A stretch of DNA of 48,555 nt, taken from Aphodomonas sp964553125 (GTDB lineage Bacteria; Bacillota; Clostridia; Christensenellales; Aristaeellaceae). This document shows, piece by piece, positions 41,802 through 48,555 of this stretch. Where the stretch lies: assembly GCA_964553125.1 (NCBI GenBank), contig CAZKJW010000006.1, forward strand, positions 1 to 48,555, written 5' to 3'. The position numbers were made by a program, and so were the translations under genes. The notes beneath the pieces are model-generated. The model worked only from the letters and a program-made list of their open reading frames with translations, did not search any database and had not been told where the DNA came from. How positions within the stretch are numbered: position 1 is the stretch's first letter; every line of letters begins with the position of its first letter.

Positions 41802-42331
41802 CCGTCCGCTTCGTCGTCGGCCAGCGCGCGCATGATCGCCTCGTAGACGCGGCCCGCGCGTTTCTCCCAGAGGTCGGCAAATTCCTGCGCCGTCACGCGC
41901 GACGGCACGGAAAGGCGCAGGTCCAGCAGGTCGCAGCCGCGCTCAAGGAGCCGCAGCCGCACCTCGTAGTCGTTCTCGCCATGCTTTTCAAACGTGGAAA
42001 GCATTTCTTTTTCGCGCCGGAAGCGCGCGCGCCACTCCTCCGCATGCGCGTCAATGCCGGCCAGCCGGGACGGCGGAACGCGTTTGCGGAACATCAAAAG
42101 CGCGTCGTGTCCCCTGCCCGTAAGCGCGTACAGCGTGCCGAGCGCATGGGGCTGCTTGCGCAGGAACCCCGATTCGTCCAGCTCGGCGAGCCCGATCTGG
42201 AGCGAAATATAATCCATCAGTTCGTTCTCCGCCACAAACGCCAGCAGCTGCTGCGACGTCGCCGACCCGAGCCGGTCGATTGCGTGCAGCAGGAGCAGCT
42301 TGTTTTCGGTTTCCGAAGGATGGCGCTGCAT
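41798..42331 (-). CDS. DUF4364 family protein, probable winged-helix
   Basis: 177 residues. NKLLLLHAIDRLGSATSQQL, FLRKQPHALGTLYALTGRGH and RREKEMLSTFEKHGENDYEV match the DUF4364 pattern, a Clostridia family with an N-terminal winged-helix-like fold and presumed regulatory role. It starts 2 bases after the stop of the HPr-like gene, so the two are co-transcribed. The stop codon overlaps the stop of the convergent propeller-like gene. Confidence 0.85.
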   Translation of the reverse strand: MQRHPSETENKLLLLHAIDRLGSATSQQLLAFVAENELMDYISLQIGLAELDESGFLRKQPHALGTLYALTGRGHDALLMFRKRVPPSRLAGIDAHAEEWRARFRREKEMLSTFEKHGENDYEVRLRLLERGCDLLDLRLSVPSRVTAQEFADLWEKRAGRVYEAIMRALADDEADG

Positions 42332-42333
42332 AC

Positions 42334-42561
42334 TCAGACCTCGAAGGGCTTGACGGCCTCAAGGATATCGTCGCAGTTTTCGCTGTGGACGATCAGCTTG
42401 ACCGGCTTGGACAGATCGAGGCTGAAAATGCCGAGGATCGACTTAGCGTCCACCACATGGCGGCCGGACTGCAGATCCATTTCATAATCAAAGCGGCTGA
42501 CGATATTGACAAACGATTTTACGTTTTCAGCAAGGCTGAGACGAATTTCGACTTCCTTCAT
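42334..42561 (-). CDS. HPr-like protein lacking the active-site histidine
   Basis: 75 residues with the HPr fold pattern: MKEVEIRLSLAENVKSFVNI, SRFDYEMDLQSGRHVVDAKS, ILGIFSLDLSKPVKLIVHSE. The KSILGIFSLD segment corresponds to the KSIMGVMSLG helix with regulatory Ser46. The usual GIHARPA loop is replaced by AENVKSF, so the phosphoacceptor His15 is absent. It therefore cannot relay PTS phosphate in the normal way; a regulatory or Crh-like role is possible. AAAGGAG precedes the ATG at 42561, and a good promoter lies directly upstream. Followed by the DUF4364 gene. Confidence 0.82.
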   Translation of the reverse strand: MKEVEIRLSLAENVKSFVNIVSRFDYEMDLQSGRHVVDAKSILGIFSLDLSKPVKLIVHSENCDDILEAVKPFEV

Positions 42562-42597
42562 TTTCTCTTTATCTCCTTTTCCGTTTATTCGTTTTCC

Positions 42598-42626
42598 ATT
42601 ATACGCATGAACGCGCCAAAAATCAA
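42598..42626 (-). promoter_or_regulatory. promoter of the HPr-like/DUF4364 unit
   Basis: On the minus strand TTGATT (42621-42626) and TATAAT (42598-42603) are 17 bases apart. The -35 covers the stop codon of the upstream pseudouridine synthase gene. Confidence 0.8.
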
Positions 42627-43513
42627 CTGTCCAGAAGCGCCGCAAGCGGCTTTGGCAGCGGTGAAAACAGCTCGATCATTTCATCCGTAAGCGGATGCCG
42701 GAAACGGATGCGCGAAGCATGCAGCGCAAACCTTCCCGGCAGCGCGTCCGACTCCGTGCCGTAGAGAAAATCTCCGGCAATCGGGTGGCCGCAATAGCTC
42801 AGGTGTACGCGAATCTGATGCGTCCGTCCTGTTTCCAGCCGCAGGCGCACAAGCGAATAGCGCTCGCCCGTTTGCATCGTCTTGTAGTGCGTTACGGCGC
42901 GCGCGCCGCGTTCAAAATCGACGATGCGGCGAATGGACGCGCCGTCCTCCTTGCGCATCGGCAGCTCGAACGTTCCCTCGCCCTCCATGCGCCCCTCGAC
43001 GACGGCGAGATATTCCCGCACATAATCCTCCGTGTGCAGGCGTGCCTGCATCAGCTGACAGACATGCCGGTTCTTCGCGGCAGCCATGAGGCCGCTCGTG
43101 CCCTTGTCCAGCCGGTTCACCGGCCGGAACAGAAAGCCCGGCTCCTCGCGATAGCGCCATGCCAGTCGATTCTCCAGCGTGCCGCCCGACTGGCGGCAGG
43201 AGCATTGGCACGGCAGCGGCGCAGGCTTATCAATGACGAGAATGGACTCATCCTCCCACACGACGGGCGCTTCGCCCTCCTCCGGCATCACCACGACGTC
43301 CTCGCGTCCGGCGTCCTCCGCCATTTCAAGCGTCACAACGTCGCCCGTATGCACAATAAAATCCGCATGGCGCGGCACGCCGTTCACCAGCACGCCGTCA
43401 ATGTTTTTCAGGCTCGACAGGCAACGATGGCTGACGCCCATCGCGCCAAGCGCGAACCTGCCAAGCCGCTTGCCGTCCTCCTGCAAGCCGACCGTTCTGG
43501 ATATGGCGCTCAT
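42623..43513 (-). CDS. RluA-family pseudouridine synthase
   Basis: Isomerises specific uridines in rRNA or tRNA. 296 residues: an N-terminal S4-like region (LGRFALGAMGVSHRCLSSLK, VLVNGVPRHADFIVHTGDVV), then the catalytic domain with ILVIDKPAPLPCQ and NRLDKGTSGLMAAAKN (catalytic Asp), EYLAVVEGRM, RLETGRTHQIRVHLSYCGHP and ALHASRIRFRHP. The catalytic motif has NRLD instead of the usual HRLD. The target uridine cannot be deduced. Its ATG overlaps the stop of the TPR gene (ATGA). Confidence 0.93.
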   Translation of the reverse strand: MSAISRTVGLQEDGKRLGRFALGAMGVSHRCLSSLKNIDGVLVNGVPRHADFIVHTGDVVTLEMAEDAGREDVVVMPEEGEAPVVWEDESILVIDKPAPLPCQCSCRQSGGTLENRLAWRYREEPGFLFRPVNRLDKGTSGLMAAAKNRHVCQLMQARLHTEDYVREYLAVVEGRMEGEGTFELPMRKEDGASIRRIVDFERGARAVTHYKTMQTGERYSLVRLRLETGRTHQIRVHLSYCGHPIAGDFLYGTESDALPGRFALHASRIRFRHPLTDEMIELFSPLPKPLAALLDS

Positions 43514-44214
43514 TCGGGCAGCGTAGCCAGCAGCTCGTTGACGCGTTCGTGCGTGGCGTAGTTCAGCGGCGAAACCCGCCCGTTCAGGCAGATCTCCAGC
43601 TTTTCGCGCGCCGCGCTGTAATCGCCCGCTTCGACGTCATACAGCGCAAGGAAATAGTTCGTGTCCACCGCTTCCGGCTTGAACTTGACGGCCTTCTTGA
43701 ACCACTTGAGCGCTTCTTTCTTGCCATCCTCGCCGCCAAGGCGGTAGTATGTCTGCCCCATATTGTCCAGCGCAATCGGGTCCTCGTCGTCATAATCAAT
43801 CGCCTGACGGTTGAACTCCAGCGCCTTGTCAAAATCGCCCGCCTCCACCAGCAGATAGCCGAGCGTGGCATAGCTGTTGCCGCAGGGGTTCTTGCGATGT
43901 ACCTCCTGCAGAAGCTCCAGCGCGTAGTCCGTCTTGCCCAGCTTCCAGCTGCACACGGCGTAATTGGTCAGCAGCGTCGTGCGCTGATCGGGCTGCAGCC
44001 CGCCGGGAGATTTCTCCGCCTTTTTCAGCACCTCGCGCGCTTTTTCAAATTCGTTCCTGCGCAGCAGCAGAATAGAGTACGGCAGCAGATACTTTGCATC
44101 CGTCATCTTGCCCTCGTCATAAAGCGCGGTATACTGCTGATACGCGCTCTCCGTATCCCCCTTGCCGTGCGCCATCAGCGCTTTGCGCGCTGCAAACATG
44201 TCTTTCAGTCCCAT
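43510..44214 (-). CDS. tetratricopeptide repeat protein
   Basis: 234 residues built of helical TPR units; clearest are LQPDQRTTLLTNYAVCSWKL, NSYATLGYLLVEAGDFDKAL, PIALDNMGQTYYRLGGEDGK and VDTNYFLALYDVEAGDYSAA. No signal peptide or catalytic domain. Two in-frame ATGs stand behind AAGGGGG; the one at 44214 has the better spacing. It lies 15 bases after mrfB and overlaps the pseudouridine synthase start, so it belongs to the mrfA-mrfB-TPR-rluA operon. The partner it scaffolds is unknown. Confidence 0.88.
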   Translation of the reverse strand: MGLKDMFAARKALMAHGKGDTESAYQQYTALYDEGKMTDAKYLLPYSILLLRRNEFEKAREVLKKAEKSPGGLQPDQRTTLLTNYAVCSWKLGKTDYALELLQEVHRKNPCGNSYATLGYLLVEAGDFDKALEFNRQAIDYDDEDPIALDNMGQTYYRLGGEDGKKEALKWFKKAVKFKPEAVDTNYFLALYDVEAGDYSAAREKLEICLNGRVSPLNYATHERVNELLATLPE

Positions 44215-44229
44215 AACCATTTCCCCCTT

Positions 44230-45345
44230 CTATGCTTTTCGGATCAGGCGCAGATATCTTCTCTGCAGCGCCTCCAGATCGGCCTGTTCCACCCGGTAGC
44301 GGAAATCTCCGCCCGAGAACCGTGCCAGCGCCTGCTCCGTAACCCGCAGCGCTTCTTTCGGCCGGCCAAGCCGCCATTCATACAGAATTGCCAGCGTCCT
44401 GTACGCTTCCAGCCCACCCTCGCCGCGCGCGATCATCGCGCGATACTCCTCGGCGGCCTGCGCATACTCATGCGCGCGCGCATACGATACGGCGAGCTTT
44501 TTGCGCGCAAGCGCGCTCAGATCAGAACCGCTGGCCAGCCGGTAGCACCGGCGCGCCCGTTCCGGCTCGCCGAATTTCTCCAGCGCTACCCCGACGGACA
44601 GCACGTCGAGCATACTCTGCTGCTCCTCGGCGCGCTCGTATACGTTCGCCATGCGCGCCAGAAGCCGCGCGAGCGAAACCACGTCCTCGGCGTTGTGACG
44701 CATGACCGGCTCAATCAGCGAAAAATCGCCCGTTTTGAGATAGGCGAAATATCGCTCGGGCGCTTCCGCGCCGGGGATATCGTCCTCACGCGCAAAGCCG
44801 AGAATCTCACGCTCCAGCGTGCCCAGATCGCATTTGCCCAGCCGCGGCTTCCACGTGCGCCGCGCGGCATGCAGCAAATCAAGGTGCGGCTTCTCCTGCC
44901 AGTCAGCGCGCATCCGCGCCATCAGAAACCGGTCGCGCAGAATCGGTATGTCGAAGGTTTTGCCGTTAAAGGTGACGATGCACTCCGCCTCGTGCAGCCT
45001 TTGCGCAAAGCAGCTGAGCTGCGCCGGCTCCTCCGGATAATCGCGCATGAAGGCCTGCTCCACAACGAACTCGCCGTCTTCAAGCCGCCCCATGCCGATC
45101 AGAAATGCCACCGTGCCCGCGCCGGCAAAGCCTGTCGTTTCCGTGTCGAGATACAGCACCTTCTCCGCGGGAACGTCGCTTGTTTCCAGCCCGAGCCTGC
45201 GCATGTCCCGCGCCGCAACGGCGCGCAGTGCATCCGCTTCCGGGAACGGAAAGCGCTCCGTGCGCATCATGCATTCCGCAGGCTTTTCCGGCTTCGGCGC
45301 TTCTTTTGCGGCTGCCTTCAGCCGCGCGCGCAGATCGGGAATCAT
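44230..45345 (-). CDS. mrfB: RNase H-fold 3'-5' exonuclease MrfB (YprB family)
   Basis: 371 residues. The N-terminal exonuclease domain shows the DEDD pattern: VLYLDTETTGFAGAGTVAFL (Asp and Glu), CIVTFNGKTFDIPILRDRF (Asp), HLDLLHAARRTWK and HNAEDVVSLARLLARM (Asp). The C-terminal half is TPR-like (VALEKFGEPERARRCYRLAS, YRTLAILYEWRLGRPKEALR). In Bacillus, YprB/MrfB with MrfA repairs mitomycin C adducts independently of UvrA. Here it directly follows mrfA with an ATGA overlap, the same pairing. Confidence 0.88.
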   Translation of the reverse strand: MIPDLRARLKAAAKEAPKPEKPAECMMRTERFPFPEADALRAVAARDMRRLGLETSDVPAEKVLYLDTETTGFAGAGTVAFLIGMGRLEDGEFVVEQAFMRDYPEEPAQLSCFAQRLHEAECIVTFNGKTFDIPILRDRFLMARMRADWQEKPHLDLLHAARRTWKPRLGKCDLGTLEREILGFAREDDIPGAEAPERYFAYLKTGDFSLIEPVMRHNAEDVVSLARLLARMANVYERAEEQQSMLDVLSVGVALEKFGEPERARRCYRLASGSDLSALARKKLAVSYARAHEYAQAAEEYRAMIARGEGGLEAYRTLAILYEWRLGRPKEALRVTEQALARFSGGDFRYRVEQADLEALQRRYLRLIRKA

Positions 45346-47609
45346 CCGACCAGCCGCTGCAAAAGCAGCAGCGCCGTCTTCTTGCCGGACGCGCCCACTT
45401 CACCCGACGGCCCCACACACGACGGGCAGCCCGCCTCGCACGGGCATTCCGCAATCGCATCGCGCGCACTGCGCAGAAGCATCGGCAGCATATCGTAGAC
45501 CTTCTCGGCTAGGCCGACGCCGCCCGGGCAGTTGTCGTACAGATAAATCGCGGGCTTGCGCGTGAACGGGTCGCGCGTGCGGTACAGCACCGCGATATCG
45601 CGCGGCGCGCACATCAGATACAGCGGCGCAATCTGCCGGAGCATCGTGGAAATGCCCAGCATACCGCCCTGCAGTTCATCCTGCGAAAGCCCTTCCGCGG
45701 CGCTTTCCGGAAGCGTCCACCAGCAGGCGGACGTGGTCAGCTCCATTTCCGGAAGATCCACCGGCCCGAAGCCAAGATTCTCATGCGTGTCGAATTTCAT
45801 TTTCTTGAACAGCGTCACCATGCTCGTCACAAGTACTTCGCCCAGCGCGCGCGGCGGCACGGAATCCGCGTCCTCCTTCTCGGAATCGAGCACGCGCAGG
45901 TCGACGTTCAGGTCTGCGTCGGTGTAATAGCCAACGTCCACCTTGCGGATATACGCCTTCTTGTTTGCAAAATCGAGCTTCTCCACCTGATACTGCTGCG
46001 CCTGATGCATGTAAATTGCCTGCTCGTGCAGGAGCATCGGCACGGTGTAGCGATCCATCTCGCCGATGATCTTATGATTCGCCGGATCGGTAATGTCCAC
46101 AATCATAAAATTCTCATCGCCCGCCGAGCGCAGGCTGATCTCCGCCGCCGGGAATTCCTCCGTGCTCCAGTGCCAGCGTCCGCCCGTAAGGCGCAAAAAG
46201 CCCTGCTCTCCCAGATAGGACAGCATGGCCTGCGTCGCGTCCGCAGCGCCGAAGCGCTCGTTTTCGAGGAACGGCAGTTCAAACGCCGCGCACTTGAGAT
46301 GATTCATCTGAATGTAGAGGTTGTCCGGATTCACCAGCGCGTTTTCCGGAGACTTCCGGAAGAAATAGTCCGGATGGTTGACAATATACTGGTCCAGCGC
46401 CGAGGACGACGCGACCAGAATCGTCAGCGAGGTGCCGCGCCGCCTTCCTGCACGCCCCGCCTGCTGCCATGTGCTGGCAATCGTTCCCGGATAGCCGCAC
46501 AGCACGCACGCGTCCAGCCGGCCGATATCGATGCCCAGCTCCAGCGCGTTCGTGGCGACGACGGCCGTCACGCGTCCGTCGCGCAGGCCGCGCTCAATCT
46601 CGCGCCGCTGCGTGGGCAGATAGCCGCCGCGGTAGCCGCGCACACGTTCCGACTCGCCCAGCACGCTGCGCACGAGATCCTTGAGGTATTTTGTGAGCAC
46701 TTCAACGTGCAGACGGCTGCGCGCAAAGACAATCGACTGAATGCCGTTGCGCACAAGCAGCGAAGCGATATTCCGCGTTTCCAGCAGGCTCGAGCGGCGA
46801 ATGCCGAGCTGCCGGTTCACGACGGGCGGATTGTACAGCACGACATGCCGCTCGCCCATCGGCGCGCCGTTTTCGTCAATGAGCGTCATCGGCTCGCCCG
46901 TGAGCGTTTCGGCAAGCTCCTTCGGGTTCGCAATGGTTGCAGAGCAGCAGATGAACTGCGGGTTGCTGCCGTAAAAAGCGCACAGGCGTTTGAGACGGCG
47001 AATCACATTGGCAAGGTTGGAGCCGAACACGCCTCGGTAGGCGTGAATTTCGTCGATGACGACATATTTCAGGTTTTCAAACAGCTTGACCCACTTGGTG
47101 TGCCCCGGAAGAATCGCGGCGTGCAGCATGTCCGGGTTGGTCACAACGACATGCCCGGCCTGCCGGATGGAGCGCCGCGCAGCGGCCGGCGTGTCGCCGT
47201 CATAGGTGTACGCCTTGATGGGCACGTCGAGCGCTTCGACCATTTCGTAAAGCTCGTGCGCCTGATCGGCGGACAGCGCCTTAGTCGGGAAAAGATAGAG
47301 CGCCCGCGTGTCTTCATTGTGCAGAATGCCGTTGAGCACGGGAAGGTTATAGCACAGGGTTTTGCCCGACGCGGTGGGCGTAACCACCACGACGTTTTCC
47401 CCGCGCAGAATCGCTTCCACGGCCTGCCGCTGATGCGTATAGAGCGCCTCGACGCCCCGCGTTTTGAGCATCGCGGGAATGCGCGCGTCAATCTGCGGCG
47501 GGAACGCCGCGAGCCTTGCGGGGCGCGCCGGAATCGTTTCCCACCGCGTTACGTTTTCCATAAAAGCCGGACTCGCTTTCAGCGAGTCGATCAGCTGCTC
47601 AAGATTCAC
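45342..47609 (-). CDS. mrfA: DEAD/DEAH-box helicase MrfA (YprA family)
   Basis: 755 residues. Superfamily 2 helicase: Q-like LYTHQRQAVEAILRGEN, motif I VVVTPTASGKTLCYN, Ia FPTKALSADQAHE, II YVVIDEIHAYRGVFGS, III CCSATIANPKELAE, V NALELGIDIGRLDACVL and VI WQQAGRAGRRRGTSLTILV. The C-terminal DUF1998/MZB domain carries a four-cysteine cluster, CPCEAGCPSC. MrfA with MrfB forms a repair pathway for mitomycin C damage in Bacillus. A GTG at 47639 extends the frame, but AGGAGG lies 8 bases before the GTG at 47609. It has its own promoter. Confidence 0.92.
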   Translation of the reverse strand: MNLEQLIDSLKASPAFMENVTRWETIPARPARLAAFPPQIDARIPAMLKTRGVEALYTHQRQAVEAILRGENVVVVTPTASGKTLCYNLPVLNGILHNEDTRALYLFPTKALSADQAHELYEMVEALDVPIKAYTYDGDTPAAARRSIRQAGHVVVTNPDMLHAAILPGHTKWVKLFENLKYVVIDEIHAYRGVFGSNLANVIRRLKRLCAFYGSNPQFICCSATIANPKELAETLTGEPMTLIDENGAPMGERHVVLYNPPVVNRQLGIRRSSLLETRNIASLLVRNGIQSIVFARSRLHVEVLTKYLKDLVRSVLGESERVRGYRGGYLPTQRREIERGLRDGRVTAVVATNALELGIDIGRLDACVLCGYPGTIASTWQQAGRAGRRRGTSLTILVASSSALDQYIVNHPDYFFRKSPENALVNPDNLYIQMNHLKCAAFELPFLENERFGAADATQAMLSYLGEQGFLRLTGGRWHWSTEEFPAAEISLRSAGDENFMIVDITDPANHKIIGEMDRYTVPMLLHEQAIYMHQAQQYQVEKLDFANKKAYIRKVDVGYYTDADLNVDLRVLDSEKEDADSVPPRALGEVLVTSMVTLFKKMKFDTHENLGFGPVDLPEMELTTSACWWTLPESAAEGLSQDELQGGMLGISTMLRQIAPLYLMCAPRDIAVLYRTRDPFTRKPAIYLYDNCPGGVGLAEKVYDMLPMLLRSARDAIAECPCEAGCPSCVGPSGEVGASGKKTALLLLQRLVG

Positions 47610-47644
47610 CTGCCGGGCCTCCTGCCTGTAAAATGCCACAGGGT

Positions 47645-47673
47645 ATTATATCAGAACGCCCGGCATACCGCAA
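47645..47673 (-). promoter_or_regulatory. mrfA promoter
   Basis: On the minus strand TTGCGG (47668-47673) and TATAAT (47645-47650) are 17 bases apart, squeezed between the kinase stop at 47678 and the mrfA start. No LexA box is present. Confidence 0.8.
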
Positions 47674-47677
47674 CCGC

Positions 47678-48364
47678 TTACACCGACGCGGCGGCGGTGT
47701 TTTTCTGCGCGCACGGCGCGCCGATATCCTTAGGCAGATTCTCGAAATAAAGCGCGAACGTCGTACCTTTGCCCGCCTCCGAAATGCAGTCCACCTGCGC
47801 GCCAAGCTCCTTTGCCATGCGCCTGACAACGTGCAGCCCCGTTCCCGCGCGGACTTTTCCCTCAAGGAACGCTTCGCGGCGTCCCTCGGGCAGACCAAAG
47901 CCCGTATCGGAAACCAGCACAACGCAGCAGTTGTCCAGCTGCTTTGCCGCCACATGCACGTAGCCCTCCGAAGGCGTGCAGCGCACGGCGTTGCACAGCA
48001 GATTGAACAGCGCGCGACGCAGCGCCTCCGCATCGGCAACCTCCGGCAGAAGCTCATCCGCATCGCAGTCAAGGCATACGCCGTTGTTCTCCGCATACGC
48101 TTCAAACGACGCGCAGACCTCCTGCAGGATATCCGAAATGGAACCGGCCACCCTTGGTGCGCGCTCCAGCGTGCCGTGCTCCATGAAACGGTTGAGCAGC
48201 TCCATTGCATAGGCCACGTTTTTGCGGATGGTTTCAAAATACGTCTTGCGCTTGTTTGCATCGTCCGCTCCGTTTTCCAGCAGACCAGTTGCCGAGCGGA
48301 TCATTTGCAGACAGTTTCTTATGTCGTGCGCCAACCCGATTGCATCCATTTGCCGAGCCTTCAT
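47678..48364 (-). CDS. small soluble histidine kinase without sensor domain
   Basis: 228 residues, no membrane segment. It begins almost at once with an H-box, AIGLAHDIRNCLQMIRSATG (His13), then a DHp helix pair to about residue 65 (RKNVAYAMELLNRFMEHGTL). The HATPase domain has N-box LRRALFNLLCNAVRCTPSEG, VSDTGFGLPEGRR and AGTGLHVVRRMAKELG, ending in GTTFALYFENL. The sensor must be another protein, or the kinase is a phosphotransferase-like hub. No response regulator is adjacent within the window. A strong promoter precedes it. Confidence 0.85.
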   Translation of the reverse strand: MKARQMDAIGLAHDIRNCLQMIRSATGLLENGADDANKRKTYFETIRKNVAYAMELLNRFMEHGTLERAPRVAGSISDILQEVCASFEAYAENNGVCLDCDADELLPEVADAEALRRALFNLLCNAVRCTPSEGYVHVAAKQLDNCCVVLVSDTGFGLPEGRREAFLEGKVRAGTGLHVVRRMAKELGAQVDCISEAGKGTTFALYFENLPKDIGAPCAQKNTAAASV

Positions 48365-48409
48365 TGTAACACCCCTCCCGAGAATAATTCCTGTAGTTTG
48401 TTTTGCCTG

Positions 48410-48438
48410 ATTATAGCATATAATACCAAGATTGTCAT
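48410..48438 (-). promoter_or_regulatory. promoter of the small histidine kinase
   Basis: On the minus strand ATGACA (48433-48438) and TATAAT (48410-48415) are 17 bases apart, with TGC directly before the -10 (extended -10). It is about 46 bases from the ATG. Confidence 0.82.
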
Positions 48439-48506
48439 CCTTTTTTAATACTTTTTACGCAATTATCGCTTGACATAATTTGACAGAATACGCCACGTTT
48501 CGTCAT

Positions 48507-48530
48507 TTTTCGCGCATATGCGCGCGAAAT
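48507..48530. other. GC-rich palindrome upstream of the kinase promoter
   Basis: CGCGCATATGCGCG (48511-48524) is a perfect 14-base palindrome flanked by TTTT on the left and GAAATTT on the right. It could be a protein-binding site or a small terminator of a gene beyond the window edge. Confidence 0.45.
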
Positions 48531-48555
48531 TTGTCGGCTCAAAGCGCACATTGTC

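Noticed and set aside
45783..47750. A 655-codon plus-strand open frame opposite mrfA
   Set aside because: mrfA has complete helicase motifs; the opposite frame has Arg/His-rich composition and no ribosome site.
1..48555. CRISPR arrays, insertion sequences, rRNA genes, riboswitches
   Set aside because: No regularly spaced repeats, transposase genes, rRNA signatures or recognisable riboswitch cores were seen on either strand.

Overview
The window looks like chromosomal DNA of a GC-rich, spore-forming member of the Bacillota (Clostridia). The case rests on the gene order yqfC-yqfD-phoH-pgpH-ybeY-cdd-era-recO, two YqfC/YqfD-type sporulation proteins, a hup-rqcP pair, a DUF4364 protein, and consensus TTGACA/TATAAT promoters with strong AGGAGG ribosome sites. 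Exported proteins carry signal peptides without a clear lipobox cysteine. From memory this recalls Christensenellales-type gut Clostridia, but the order cannot be fixed from sequence alone. I see no rRNA, CRISPR array, insertion sequence or prophage. There is one tRNA.

Region by region. 1-15.2 kb (minus strand) is a tightly packed run of twelve genes, read in the order yqfC, yqfD, phoH, pgpH, a ybeY-cdd fusion, era, recO, uvrB, uvrA, a queG-like gene, lysA and a truncated B12/radical-SAM gene. It joins sporulation, c-di-AMP turnover, ribosome maturation and DNA repair. 15.3-20.0 kb (minus) holds an FGGY sugar kinase with its own promoter, hup-rqcP-ispDF, and a DUF421/DUF4363 membrane pair. 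20.1-24.8 kb (mostly plus) is a redox and small-molecule group: free-methionine sulfoxide reductase, a YdcZ-type transporter on the opposite strand, flavodoxin-like protein, nitroreductase and ROK sugar kinase. It is followed by dinB with a LexA box and a small partner gene. 24.9-29.7 kb (minus) has tRNA-Val, a two-component system and a secreted FMN/FAD flavoprotein reductase. 29.9-33.1 kb (plus) is one large GH106-like glycoside hydrolase.

33.2-39.5 kb (minus) is an ABC import operon: solute-binding protein, MalF-type permease, MalG-type permease, exported metallo-beta-lactamase-fold hydrolase and glycerophosphodiester phosphodiesterase. Both permeases have unusual N-terminal additions. The MalF-type subunit carries a roughly 200-residue extracytoplasmic beta-rich domain, and the binding protein shows no lipid anchor site. 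Together these suggest a docking arrangement built differently from E. coli MalF, and this is the most interesting system in the window. 40-41.8 kb (plus) has degV and a cysteine-rich propeller-like protein. 41.8-48.4 kb (minus) has a DUF4364 gene, an HPr-like protein without the active-site histidine, an mrfA-mrfB-TPR-rluA repair/RNA operon and a small soluble histidine kinase.

Long plus-strand reading frames opposite the GC-rich minus-strand genes were treated as codon-bias shadows and left out. All family assignments come from recognising motifs by eye; no database search was run.
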